NCBI RefSeq assembly: GCF_001625565.1
Contig: NZ_AUXS01000053.1
Location: 1 to 64,000, forward strand
DNA length: 64,000 bases
Direction: 5' to 3'
Source: Pseudoalteromonas luteoviolacea NCIMB 1944
GTDB taxonomy: Bacteria; Pseudomonadota; Gammaproteobacteria; Enterobacterales; Alteromonadaceae
Part shown: piece by piece, positions 34,784 to 44,369 of the stretch
Layout: each line of letters begins with the position of its first letter
Position numbering within the stretch: the first letter of the stretch is position 1
Program-made: the position numbers and the translations under genes
Notes under the pieces: model-generated
What the model was told of the DNA's origin: nothing
Database searches by the model: none
The model's input: the letters and a program-made list of their open reading frames with translations, nothing else

Positions 34784-36991
34784 ATGAAAGCAAAAATAAT
34801 AGCCTTAGTTCTAACAACCATTTTCATTAGTGCATGTTCTGTTGAAGACCCATACGAAACTGGGCCAACCGAATCACAGCAGGCTGAGCAAGAAGAACAA
34901 GACAAACAAGAAAGCCAAACTGCGCAATGGCAAATCACGATTGCAGACACCAACGGAACTGCTGTGAATAGCGCATCAATTGTAGTTGCAGGTGTGTCCT
35001 ATCTGAGTGACGATAATGGTCAGGTTTCTCTGCCTTCATTTAAACCGGGTAACTACAGTATCGCAGTTACTAAGGCAGGTTTCGAACCGTTACTAATCAC
35101 TCAGCAGCTTTTATCGTCAGATCAACAGCTCACATTACAACTAAAAACTAAACCTACAGATGCCATAACATTGTTTTTTGCGGGTGATACCATGTTTGGT
35201 AGACGATATATGGATCCATCCTTAGTCACCATGGGAAACTCCCTTCCAGACGTCGAAGGGGCACTAATTAGGGCGCAAACAGCCGCCCAAGACGCAGTAG
35301 CAATTACAAAGTATATTAAGCCATTAGTTGAGCAAGCTGACTTTTCATCTGTTAATTTAGAAACCCCAATATTGAGCACCCCTATAAGCGTGCACCCAAC
35401 CAAAGAATTTGCATTTTTCTCCTTACCGGAAACACTTCAGGGGTTAACTGAAATCGGTGTAGATTATGTCGCACTGGGTAATAACCACGTCTATGATTAT
35501 TTGCAATCAGGTCTTGAAGATACCGTAGAATACGTTTCACAAGCTGGTTTGCTATTTAGCGGTGTAGGAAATAACAGCACCGAGGCATTTGCACCACTCA
35601 TCACATCCGTTAAAGGCATGTCTTTGGGGCTCGTTTCTGCCACTTCAATCACAGGCGATGACAATCCAATTAATTATGTTGCTGAAGTACAAAAAGGGGG
35701 GGCTGCAGATCTCACTGACAGCAGTCAAGCCGTTGCAGCTGTCGAGCAAGCCATTGAAAAAAGTGATTTTGCTATTGCACAACTACATGGTGGCGACGAG
35801 TACTCCTATGCACCCACACGATACATCACTAACCGATTCAATTTACTTAGCGAAGTTCAGCCAGACCTCTTGATTGCTCATCACCCCCACGTAGCACAGG
35901 GTTTTAGTTTACTTAATAACACGCCTGTATTACTTGGTCTTGGTAATTTTGTTTTTGAACAAAACCGTATTGAAACCTTACTTGGTGTCGCCGTCACGTT
36001 AGAGGTATCCCCTCAGGCTCAGCCAAAGACCACCAGAGCTCGGGCTTACGCTATCTATCTCGAAGACTACCAGCCCAAGTTAGTCACGGGTTTTTTAAGT
36101 GATTATTTAATGAGGAGGTTGGGTGAATTCTCACAAGGTGGTGTATCTGTCGTCCCCCGACAAGGCTACGCTGATATCGACTTCTACAACAGTGTTGCAC
36201 CAAAGCCATCTGAAACAGCTCAAATCACCCTTGAACCTGGACTGCATACCGTTGATTTAAGAGAATTTGTACCGAGTAAGGCCTTTTTAACTAAGGTATC
36301 CTCTTCAGGGTCCGTAACACTAAAACTAGGTAGAGATTTGATGTTATTTGGAGACTTTGAGGACTGGGATAATGATGACACATTTGGTGAAGTATCACGC
36401 TGGGAAAATGACAGTGAGAATATTACCCCGTGTCTAACTGGAGCACGTAATGGTAAACAAGGCATGTGTATGGTACGAACGCAATTTGACAACCGCCCTT
36501 TACGTATGCCGTTTAAGCACACCATTAGAACTATGCCTATTACCCCAAGTGAGACAACCATTGAAGCCTATCATGACATGACTTTGATAGGTTACAACAA
36601 AGGGCTCAATGCAGGCGCGCTTGATGCTGAGTTGTCTATTACCACCTCAGAAGACAATTTATTATTCTCTGAGCAAACAATTCGCATATCGGAGCCGGGA
36701 GAATACAACTGGCAAATGTTTGAACACAGCTTTTCCTTACCGAGCGACAACAATACTTTAGGACCCGAACAGCTCCCAGCACGCGCCGTAAAACTTGCGT
36801 TTTTGCACACACCACCACAAAACGGAGAAGCCACCCTCATTTTAGACGACCTAGCTCTTATCTCATGGCAAAAAGATCTCCTTTTAGATAATAATATCTG
36901 GCAGGCCAATGAGATACATGGCCTAGACTTTTTACGAGTATCAACGCAACAAGAAGTCACGTTATCTCTCGAATTTTCGACACTTGACTAG
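34784..36991 (+). CDS. CapA/PgsA-like metallophosphatase-fold lipoprotein
   Basis: 735 residues from the ATG at 34784, with GGGAG five bases upstream (an earlier in-frame ATG overlaps that site's 5' side). Lipobox ISAC with Ser at +2 predicts an outer-membrane lipoprotein. A Glu/Gln-rich linker, a beta-sandwich of the carboxypeptidase-regulatory type (about 50-120), then the PGA_cap domain: FAGDTMFGRRY at about 130, VNLETPI, GNNHVYDY at about 232, QLHGGDEY and HHPHV at about 364. About 300 extra residues of beta-type sequence follow, with no clear family. CapA is needed for poly-gamma-glutamate production or transport in Gram-positives; its exact task is unsettled. First gene of a seven-gene run. 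Confidence 0.82.
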   Translation: MKAKIIALVLTTIFISACSVEDPYETGPTESQQAEQEEQDKQESQTAQWQITIADTNGTAVNSASIVVAGVSYLSDDNGQVSLPSFKPGNYSIAVTKAGFEPLLITQQLLSSDQQLTLQLKTKPTDAITLFFAGDTMFGRRYMDPSLVTMGNSLPDVEGALIRAQTAAQDAVAITKYIKPLVEQADFSSVNLETPILSTPISVHPTKEFAFFSLPETLQGLTEIGVDYVALGNNHVYDYLQSGLEDTVEYVSQAGLLFSGVGNNSTEAFAPLITSVKGMSLGLVSATSITGDDNPINYVAEVQKGGAADLTDSSQAVAAVEQAIEKSDFAIAQLHGGDEYSYAPTRYITNRFNLLSEVQPDLLIAHHPHVAQGFSLLNNTPVLLGLGNFVFEQNRIETLLGVAVTLEVSPQAQPKTTRARAYAIYLEDYQPKLVTGFLSDYLMRRLGEFSQGGVSVVPRQGYADIDFYNSVAPKPSETAQITLEPGLHTVDLREFVPSKAFLTKVSSSGSVTLKLGRDLMLFGDFEDWDNDDTFGEVSRWENDSENITPCLTGARNGKQGMCMVRTQFDNRPLRMPFKHTIRTMPITPSETTIEAYHDMTLIGYNKGLNAGALDAELSITTSEDNLLFSEQTIRISEPGEYNWQMFEHSFSLPSDNNTLGPEQLPARAVKLAFLHTPPQNGEATLILDDLALISWQKDLLLDNNIWQANEIHGLDFLRVSTQQEVTLSLEFSTLD

Positions 36992-37001
36992 GTTGCTCAA
37001 T

Positions 37002-38975
37002 ATGTCGATAAAGCAGCAGTTTTTTATAATCAAACGACAAAAGACTTTTTGGTCTACTATGCTGCTGTGCGCACTGACGTTACTGATCACGTTTACCGGT
37101 ACGTTAGACAAATTAAATGCGCTTATTTACCTTGAATTTAGCCAAAACCTGAACAGGCAAAATACACAAGTTGTGGTGATCGAGTCCAATAACTTGCTGG
37201 CGGAGCAAACAGCACTCATTTCTAAGCTCAGGGAGCAACAAGCAAAAGCAATTGTCATATTTAGCCACGTTGGCGGAAACCAACAATTGTCTTTTGACAA
37301 TGTCTACTTCCCCTACGCAGATCCAAGATACTGCCTGCCAACACTGGAATCTTGGCTGGGGTATGAAATTATCATTCAACAAGCTCCCAGCCATTGTAAA
37401 AGTGTTTGGCAAGCTATACTTGGCGAGCAATATCGGGCGCGAGGCCAGTTGCTTGATTTTTCACTTGCTCCACAAGCTTTAACCAAATTCAGCTCAGACA
37501 GGCTGCTATCTGATGATGTTTTCTTAACCCAACTGCAAGATAAAGTCGTTTTGGTTTCCCAATACCAATTGAACTTTGCGCTGCCTGTAAGGGCGCCAAA
37601 AATTGATACATTCAGAGATCCGGTTTATCTTCACGCTTATATCGCAGATAATTTTTTAGAGCAAACCTTAGTCACGTTGACACCGACCACATATGCAGCT
37701 GTGATGCAATTGCTCATTTTGGCCATCTTGCTCATCACCTACCAGAGGTGTAGCTTTAGTACAGGACTGATGATTGCCTGCGTGGTGATCGTGTGCTGTA
37801 TTCTATCAGCCTATGTATGTGTCAGATTCTTCAATTATTTTTTACCGAGCGGGCAAATTATATTTACCAATTTGGTGACTTTGCTCTGGGTCTTTTTCTC
37901 TCGAAAGTGGGCCGAAGAGATTGAATTGAACGACATCATTGGCAATGTTCAGCAGCGAATGATGGGCAGGTATCTACCGCAGGCATTTAGTGCACAAAGC
38001 AGCCCTTGGGATGCCATTATCACCTTGGTAAACCAACAATTGGCATTGAAACGCTCAATTTTTCTAGCGCGTACCGAGGGGGATCACAGGCTTCACGAGA
38101 TCCGCGCTATCAATTGTAGTTTATCTGATATTCACGAAATGCGTCGAGATTATGAGCGCCCTCCTTACTCTGATGCCATTAAAGCTTTTGGCGCATTACA
38201 TATTACACGCCCCTTTTTCAATGAGTTAACTGAGTCTGAAGCTCAGTATGTGGTGCCGTTAATGTATGCAGGAGATATACGTGGTTTTTGGGCCATGACG
38301 GTAGAACCCAACGAGTATTTTGACGAAGAACGATTTATTCAAAACGTGAACCGCTTTGCCAATCAAATCGGAGAGCTACTTTTCCACTTTCGCATCTTTG
38401 AAAATCAACAAAAAGCCAATACCAGTGCGCTTACAAAAGCGCTAACGTTAGCGCTTCAAAAGCCGTTAAGCCAGCAAGTTAAGTCATCTATCGGTGACAT
38501 GGAGCAAAAGCTCTCGACACTTGAACACGTTTTCAATCAGATCCATACAGCAGCCATCATGTTTAATCTTTTTGGCCAAGTCGTACAAACGAATCAAAGA
38601 ATTGAGGAAATCGCAAAACACAATGAGATGTCGCTATTTGAAATGACGGCGCTAGATTTACTAGAGCGCGTAACTCATCTCGACAGTGAAAAAGCCAAAG
38701 GAAAACTACGCTACATCACTTTACAACAAGGTGAACTATACATGCCCGCACAACTCGGTCAGGCAACTTTCATCTTAAGCATACGATCTTTGCGCGCGGC
38801 ACGTACCACCAGCAGTATTGGCGAGCCTTTCGAAGTTGGTGGTATATTGTTTGAATTTATTGATATTTCTTTTTTAATTAAGCAACTGGAAGACCCTGCT
38901 CAGCTGATAAAACAGCTCGAAATGATCCAACCTATCAGTGAGCTAGAAAGCCACGATATTAAGGCGCAACCTTAA
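37002..38975 (+). CDS. CHASE2-topology membrane protein with GAF/PAS-like cytoplasmic part
   Basis: 657 residues from the ATG at 37002, ten bases after the capA stop; an in-frame TTG overlaps capA but has no ribosome binding site. One membrane helix (about 17-37), a periplasmic domain of about 190 residues with the CHASE2-like pattern VVVIESNN and FPYADPR, then three closely spaced helices (about 225-305). The cytoplasmic remainder has a GAF-like region (about 340-440), a helical segment, and a PAS-like region with MFNLFGQVVQTNQRIEEI. CHASE2 proteins normally end in a kinase, cyclase or GGDEF domain; none is visible. It may sense an envelope signal or act as a structural partner of the synthase. 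Confidence 0.55.
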   Translation: MSIKQQFFIIKRQKTFWSTMLLCALTLLITFTGTLDKLNALIYLEFSQNLNRQNTQVVVIESNNLLAEQTALISKLREQQAKAIVIFSHVGGNQQLSFDNVYFPYADPRYCLPTLESWLGYEIIIQQAPSHCKSVWQAILGEQYRARGQLLDFSLAPQALTKFSSDRLLSDDVFLTQLQDKVVLVSQYQLNFALPVRAPKIDTFRDPVYLHAYIADNFLEQTLVTLTPTTYAAVMQLLILAILLITYQRCSFSTGLMIACVVIVCCILSAYVCVRFFNYFLPSGQIIFTNLVTLLWVFFSRKWAEEIELNDIIGNVQQRMMGRYLPQAFSAQSSPWDAIITLVNQQLALKRSIFLARTEGDHRLHEIRAINCSLSDIHEMRRDYERPPYSDAIKAFGALHITRPFFNELTESEAQYVVPLMYAGDIRGFWAMTVEPNEYFDEERFIQNVNRFANQIGELLFHFRIFENQQKANTSALTKALTLALQKPLSQQVKSSIGDMEQKLSTLEHVFNQIHTAAIMFNLFGQVVQTNQRIEEIAKHNEMSLFEMTALDLLERVTHLDSEKAKGKLRYITLQQGELYMPAQLGQATFILSIRSLRAARTTSSIGEPFEVGGILFEFIDISFLIKQLEDPAQLIKQLEMIQPISELESHDIKAQP

Positions 38976-41900
38976 TGGATTGGGTACTACAGCTATTTCC
39001 CAATGGTAGTGGTTTAGGACAGTCCGTCATTACCACTGTGTGGGTTGGTATTGCTGTCGTTTGTATGCTTAATTTGCGTTTTGGTTTTCCCCTTACCGGG
39101 CTTGTCGTACCGGGTTATCTCGTCCCCCTATTCATAGTTACACCTGTATCTGCCGTGGTCATCATTATTGAGGCCATCGTAGTTTACGCCGTGATGCTTT
39201 TTAGTGCCAAAACCTTGATGGAAAGGTTTGGTTTTGGCGAAATGTTTGGTCGAGACCGTTTTTTCGCCATCATTCTTATTAGTATTTTAGTTAGGGTGGT
39301 TATGGATACCTTGCTGTGGCCACTGGTAGCAATGTATCTGGCTCAGTGGGATATCACGTTTGATTACTCAAGCCAGCTATACAGTCTCGGCTTGGTCATC
39401 ATTGCATTGACCGCCAATGTCATGTGGAATGGAGGGTTCAAATATGGCATGCGAGTTACCTTGATCCAGCTCTTTGTAACCTATTTGCTAGTTCGTTTTA
39501 TTTTGATGCCATTTACAAACTTTAGTATTGCCAACCTTGCTATTATGTACGAAGCAGTAGCAGCATCCATCGTGGCAGCACCTAAAGCCTATATTATTTT
39601 GGTGATAACCGCCTTTATTGCGTCCCGGGCCAATATCAAATATGGCTGGGAATTTAATGGTATCATGCTGCCCGCGCTGCTTGCTCTGCAATTGATGCAA
39701 CCAACTAAATTACTTACGTCTTTCGCCGAAACAGCTGTGATCTTGATATTGGGCGGGTCAATATTGACCTTCACAAAATTGCGCCATGCAAATTTTGAAG
39801 GTGCAAGGTTACTACTGTTCTTTTTTAATATCGGATTCTTATACAAAATCGTCTTAAATTATGTTGTGGTAAATTATTACCCAACATTAAAAGTCACCGA
39901 CACATTTGCATTTGGTTACATGCTTTCAACCTTGCTCGCTTTAAAAATATATCAAAAAAATGCTCTAGGTTTAGTTATACGTGCCACTTTTCAAACATCA
40001 ATTGTCGGAGGGTTAGTTGCCATTACGACCGGCTTTTTAATAATGTTTATCCCTGCTATTTTTACAACACCAGCAGAACAATTAAATGCCAATGGCGATA
40101 CTGAAGTTGCTTTGAGTCAACAAATTAGCGCATATAAAAGCTATTTATACACACAGCAAAGCGAACATGTTTCGATCAGTCAATACCAACAAGCGCAGTC
40201 TATTCAAAGCTTCATTAGCGCTATCAGAGTACTCAATCGCGATAGGCAAGAGCAGGAGAATATTCGCCTAGCGAGGCGCCTGCTCTCACAGGCCCAGTTC
40301 TCTCTATTTGAAGACCAACAATATTTATATATCAGAGATACCAATACAAACATGGTTAGAGGCTTTTATGTGCTCTCAAAAACACCGAGCAAATCTCATG
40401 TTATCAGTGTGCCATATCCCTCAAGTGAGCGCGTAGCCAGCGATGCCGCAGGACTGTTGTTTCAATTGTTAGAAAGTAACGCTCTAGTATTGGGTACACA
40501 ATTCACCCCTTCTATTGCAACACAACAAGTGTCTCAGCAAAGTCCCTTTTACAATGCATTCTTTACGGTGATTGACGAGCCTGAAGTACTGCAAATACGG
40601 TCGGTTAATCAATATACCCGAACTCAACTGCAATTGAGTCCATTTGGAGTGCAAAGCCAGTTTTGGATTTTTAATCAACTACCAACATCACTGTCTCAGC
40701 GTCAGCTAACTAATTTGATGGGCTTCGAGCGCGGCCAATTTGGGATGCTGCATAGTAGCAGCCTGCCAACTCCCGATTTTAATGGCAAAATGGTCGAAGC
40801 CTATATTGACGGGCCGAGTTACTCAAACCTCTTGTCTGAAGTGGTGCTAAGTGCCAGTACTGGCACAGATGTCGCCGTCACATTTATTGACTCAGAACTT
40901 GATGAAATCATCGACGCTTTTGCTCCGCACATCAGTGCCAAAGGCAGTAACCAATATCAAGAATTGACCAACAATGAGGCGGCCCTTTGGGAATTTGAAA
41001 TCCTCGGCCCATTATATGATCTTGTTGAGCAGCAATCAGATAGAGAATTTGATCAAAATGAGTTGAACCGCTTAGCTCGCATCAACCATATTGCCAATAT
41101 GATGGGCTATCAAATCCAAATTCTTGACAATGAGCAAGCGCAATACATTGTACTTGCTCCTTTGAATACACCGCAAAGCTACCAACAAGGGCAAGGACTT
41201 TATGTCATTAACATGCACCCAGATGCAATGTTAAATATCCAAGTACCTAGGCCCTTGTTTGAAAGTAACACCCTCAAGTTTTCTGGTAAGCTATTTGCCA
41301 GCACCAATGCTAAGTCCCTGCTCATCGCAGGTGCTCACCCTTATGCCAACGAACAAGCAAATGTTATGGCTCCAGCGAATGTCAGAAGCTTATTCAACGT
41401 AATTCATCAAGGTACGCTTCGTTATTTTTCCGCCCAGCCAATTCTTAGTCTGCAAGTGCGTAGCCATAGCGCCCCCTCATATATCAGGCCCAGCGCAATT
41501 GCATTCCAATTTACTCATCCCGATGAGCAACAAAACAACACCCTCAAGGAGTTACAGCACACGTTGAAAAATTTGGGAGTCAACACCCAAATTGTTGCTG
41601 GACAAGTAGAAACACGCGGGCTTGAAATTGGTACTTCACCGCAATCCGGTTATCGGCTATTTAGCCCAGTTAGTGAGCTTGCCACACTGTGGTTAGCGTC
41701 AGACTTTAAACAGCACTTCGCTATTTCTGAACAAGCGCTACTACAACGTTTGCTCGCAGTATCCGCGCAGCCTTATATTAAGCCGCTCAACACAGTCGTA
41801 CTGAGCCCAAATGATTGGCTGTTAGAGTCTGCAACTTCTATCACCCATGATATTCGTACGCTCGCCGAGCAATACTCGCAGGATCAGCACCTGCCTCTGC

Positions 41901-42091
41901 TCTTTGAGTTTTGCAAAAGGCACTCAGATTGTCACTTGCAGGCCGTTCGAATAGAGCAAACACAGCAACTCGCACTCACCATTAAGTTGCGCAATAAGTT
42001 ATTGGCAATATACACCCCCACAAGCAATAAAGTGCTGACCATCAACGACTTTAACTATGCGTCAGGGAGGCTACAGCATGTATTGGATTAA
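38975..42091 (+). CDS. CapC/PgsC-like membrane protein, tandem modules with periplasmic tail
   Basis: 1038 residues, against about 150 for CapC/PgsC of Bacillus. Residues 1-380 hold about ten membrane helices. A first CapC-like module carries TGLVVPGYLVPLFIV at about 41 and MFGRDRFFAIILISILVRVV at about 90. A second, diverged module begins at IKYGWEFNGIMLPALLAL near 219 and continues with DTFAFGYMLSTLLALKIY. From about 390 to the end it is soluble and presumably periplasmic, with no family recognised. CapC forms the membrane part of the ligase with CapB. It overlaps its upstream neighbour by one base and its downstream neighbour by 14. Confidence 0.8.
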   Translation: MDWVLQLFPNGSGLGQSVITTVWVGIAVVCMLNLRFGFPLTGLVVPGYLVPLFIVTPVSAVVIIIEAIVVYAVMLFSAKTLMERFGFGEMFGRDRFFAIILISILVRVVMDTLLWPLVAMYLAQWDITFDYSSQLYSLGLVIIALTANVMWNGGFKYGMRVTLIQLFVTYLLVRFILMPFTNFSIANLAIMYEAVAASIVAAPKAYIILVITAFIASRANIKYGWEFNGIMLPALLALQLMQPTKLLTSFAETAVILILGGSILTFTKLRHANFEGARLLLFFFNIGFLYKIVLNYVVVNYYPTLKVTDTFAFGYMLSTLLALKIYQKNALGLVIRATFQTSIVGGLVAITTGFLIMFIPAIFTTPAEQLNANGDTEVALSQQISAYKSYLYTQQSEHVSISQYQQAQSIQSFISAIRVLNRDRQEQENIRLARRLLSQAQFSLFEDQQYLYIRDTNTNMVRGFYVLSKTPSKSHVISVPYPSSERVASDAAGLLFQLLESNALVLGTQFTPSIATQQVSQQSPFYNAFFTVIDEPEVLQIRSVNQYTRTQLQLSPFGVQSQFWIFNQLPTSLSQRQLTNLMGFERGQFGMLHSSSLPTPDFNGKMVEAYIDGPSYSNLLSEVVLSASTGTDVAVTFIDSELDEIIDAFAPHISAKGSNQYQELTNNEAALWEFEILGPLYDLVEQQSDREFDQNELNRLARINHIANMMGYQIQILDNEQAQYIVLAPLNTPQSYQQGQGLYVINMHPDAMLNIQVPRPLFESNTLKFSGKLFASTNAKSLLIAGAHPYANEQANVMAPANVRSLFNVIHQGTLRYFSAQPILSLQVRSHSAPSYIRPSAIAFQFTHPDEQQNNTLKELQHTLKNLGVNTQIVAGQVETRGLEIGTSPQSGYRLFSPVSELATLWLASDFKQHFAISEQALLQRLLAVSAQPYIKPLNTVVLSPNDWLLESATSITHDIRTLAEQYSQDQHLPLLFEFCKRHSDCHLQAVRIEQTQQLALTIKLRNKLLAIYTPTSNKVLTINDFNYASGRLQHVLD

Positions 42092-44369
42092 AAAAATACT
42101 GCACTTGGTCATTACTTTAGTACTTCTGATTATCATGTTGTGGGTTAGCTTTAATGGGGTTTTGTGGTTAACCTCTGCTGAGCAGCTGGAGGAGCGCAGC
42201 GAAGACGAAACACGCTCTGTGGTTCATTGGTTACCAAACGACAAATATATTTCATTCAACTTTTCTTCATCTAGAACTCGATCCATACGATTACTTTCTA
42301 ATGCTATTTTTGATGGTCAACAAGCTTTTGACGAACCTGTCAATTACGCTGTCCAATATCAACTATTTAATAGCCAAGGGGGACTATTAGATGAACACAC
42401 ATACCATCACGCATCAAAATTGGTGCTGGCAGCGCAAGAACAGCAAGTCAAGCAAATCATTGAAGACCGAAAAGCTTTGTCTGTCGCGTCGGGGCAGTCT
42501 TTTTATATCGATGTATCAAATTATCCTGACGCTAGCCAAATCAAATTAAAACTGATCCCTGAAGAGGATACATTGCGAGGTGTCGTTGTTAGGTTACATG
42601 CGCAAACTCCCACAGATATAGATGACAGCCAACAAATATGGTTGAAGCTGCCTGTAGATTGGCGTGAGCGAATGTTGAATTACCACACCCTAGGTGGCAA
42701 TGCTCTCACCACAGATGAGCTTACCAACGCAGTTAGTTATGACTGGACGAAACTTGCACCGCAAGGGATCCCCAATATTGATTTTGTCAGCGACATCTTG
42801 TACGAAACGCTACCCTATAATGTGATTACCTATGACTTTTCCGCACAGCAATGGGATCTAGATAGCTTTTATTCTGCCCCCAATTTAACCGCAACATTTC
42901 GAGTGAAAAACAACGAACCGCTGCAATTTAATAGTACCGTGCCGCTGAGCACTCTGCGCCTAACTTGGCATGACTTAAGTCAGCAAGTCGCCCCTTACGA
43001 ATTGCAAGCAAGGTTAATCTTCGATAACACCTTTCAAATTGACGACATTCGTCCCGGTTTGATAACCATTCAGTCCAGTCTACCAGCACTCACACATTGG
43101 TATCAGTCAGAGCAATCCGTTGCAGCTTTGCATAGCTATTATTACATATTGACACCAGATACCCCTGCTAATTACACCGTCGCAGGGGGCAGCGATGTGG
43201 TGATGGATATACGTGCGCTAAACGCACAAGATACACAAGCCTTGCTCTCATTGTATGACGAAAAGGGCCAAGTATTCGCTCGCCATAAAATTGACTTGGA
43301 GTCCCGAGTTTCCCAATTCGATCGCTTGATAACTCCTGAAACCTTGCGACTCATTGTCAACGAAAGTGAAAAGTACTATCTGCGACTGCCTGACAACACC
43401 GCAAAAATCAGTATCTCAAGCCAAGGTAGTTTAGCGGTTAAACTGCAAAGCCGACGCCGAGAATTTCATTATCAAAATGTTGTATGCGAGCAACTGTGTG
43501 AGAACCCATTGAGCAACTTTACCGAAATTGGTGCCTGGTTCGCGCAAAAAGCCAGCAATGAATTTGTCTTCACTGAATTGCAGCAGATCTTAAAAGTGCG
43601 TTTATTTGAAGCACCGCCTCTGCCTGTTGTTAAAGATACTGATTACGCTTCAGAAGCACTGTTTGACCAACACCCTATTTCAAACACTGCGCTCATTTTC
43701 AGCCCGCCTAACTACTTTGAACCTAGCAGCGAGCCAACTCCAGTGCATTTTAGTCAAATTGACGGCATCGATGCCATAACTCTCAACAACGATACGCAGT
43801 TAAAAACACCAAAGGTGATTGCCCTAACCGATAAAAAACCCAAATATGTTGAATTTGATGCCACTGCGAGTACGTTGAGCAATGAGTTAGTTTCCAACAC
43901 GAATAAAACAACTATGCTGTTTACAAATCAGGGCAGCAACCGCCACTTTATTAAATCACGTCTATATAAAATTAATCGTGGTGATACCTTTTCTATGGAC
44001 TATCAGGGCAAAGATAAGCCTCTTTCGATCGTTATTAAACCATTCACATATCCAGCTGATCGAGTTGAGCGGTCTCCGTTAGTTATCAATACACAACTCA
44101 GTGGGCAATACCATGCAGGTATCACCAATGAGTACACTGTTGCGACAAAAAGGTATGCACTTATCCCCACAAACAAACAGGCATTTATGCTTCACCCGCA
44201 ATCGACCGATATTGTCAGTTACCCGCCCATTACAATCAAAATCGGAACAGACATGCAAACACTTGAAAAATTTGCGATATCGGCTGAAGATGAGATGTGG
44301 ATAAGTATTTTAGAAGAACATAGCGCACAACCACTTACCCCCCAATGGTGGCAGAATGAAAATACATAA
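42078..44369 (+). CDS. Large single-pass periplasmic protein of the cap-like operon
   Basis: 763 residues from the ATG at 42078, which has GGAGG seven bases upstream inside the capC-like gene. One N-terminal membrane helix (about 5-30), then about 730 residues of mostly beta-type sequence facing the periplasm. Two cysteines near residues 473-477 (CEQLC) could form a disulfide. No enzyme motif or known family recognised. Its place between the CapC-like and hydrolase-like genes suggests a structural or scaffold role in passing the product through the periplasm. The end overlaps the next gene by 14 bases. Confidence 0.6.
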   Translation: MYWIKKILHLVITLVLLIIMLWVSFNGVLWLTSAEQLEERSEDETRSVVHWLPNDKYISFNFSSSRTRSIRLLSNAIFDGQQAFDEPVNYAVQYQLFNSQGGLLDEHTYHHASKLVLAAQEQQVKQIIEDRKALSVASGQSFYIDVSNYPDASQIKLKLIPEEDTLRGVVVRLHAQTPTDIDDSQQIWLKLPVDWRERMLNYHTLGGNALTTDELTNAVSYDWTKLAPQGIPNIDFVSDILYETLPYNVITYDFSAQQWDLDSFYSAPNLTATFRVKNNEPLQFNSTVPLSTLRLTWHDLSQQVAPYELQARLIFDNTFQIDDIRPGLITIQSSLPALTHWYQSEQSVAALHSYYYILTPDTPANYTVAGGSDVVMDIRALNAQDTQALLSLYDEKGQVFARHKIDLESRVSQFDRLITPETLRLIVNESEKYYLRLPDNTAKISISSQGSLAVKLQSRRREFHYQNVVCEQLCENPLSNFTEIGAWFAQKASNEFVFTELQQILKVRLFEAPPLPVVKDTDYASEALFDQHPISNTALIFSPPNYFEPSSEPTPVHFSQIDGIDAITLNNDTQLKTPKVIALTDKKPKYVEFDATASTLSNELVSNTNKTTMLFTNQGSNRHFIKSRLYKINRGDTFSMDYQGKDKPLSIVIKPFTYPADRVERSPLVINTQLSGQYHAGITNEYTVATKRYALIPTNKQAFMLHPQSTDIVSYPPITIKIGTDMQTLEKFAISAEDEMWISILEEHSAQPLTPQWWQNENT

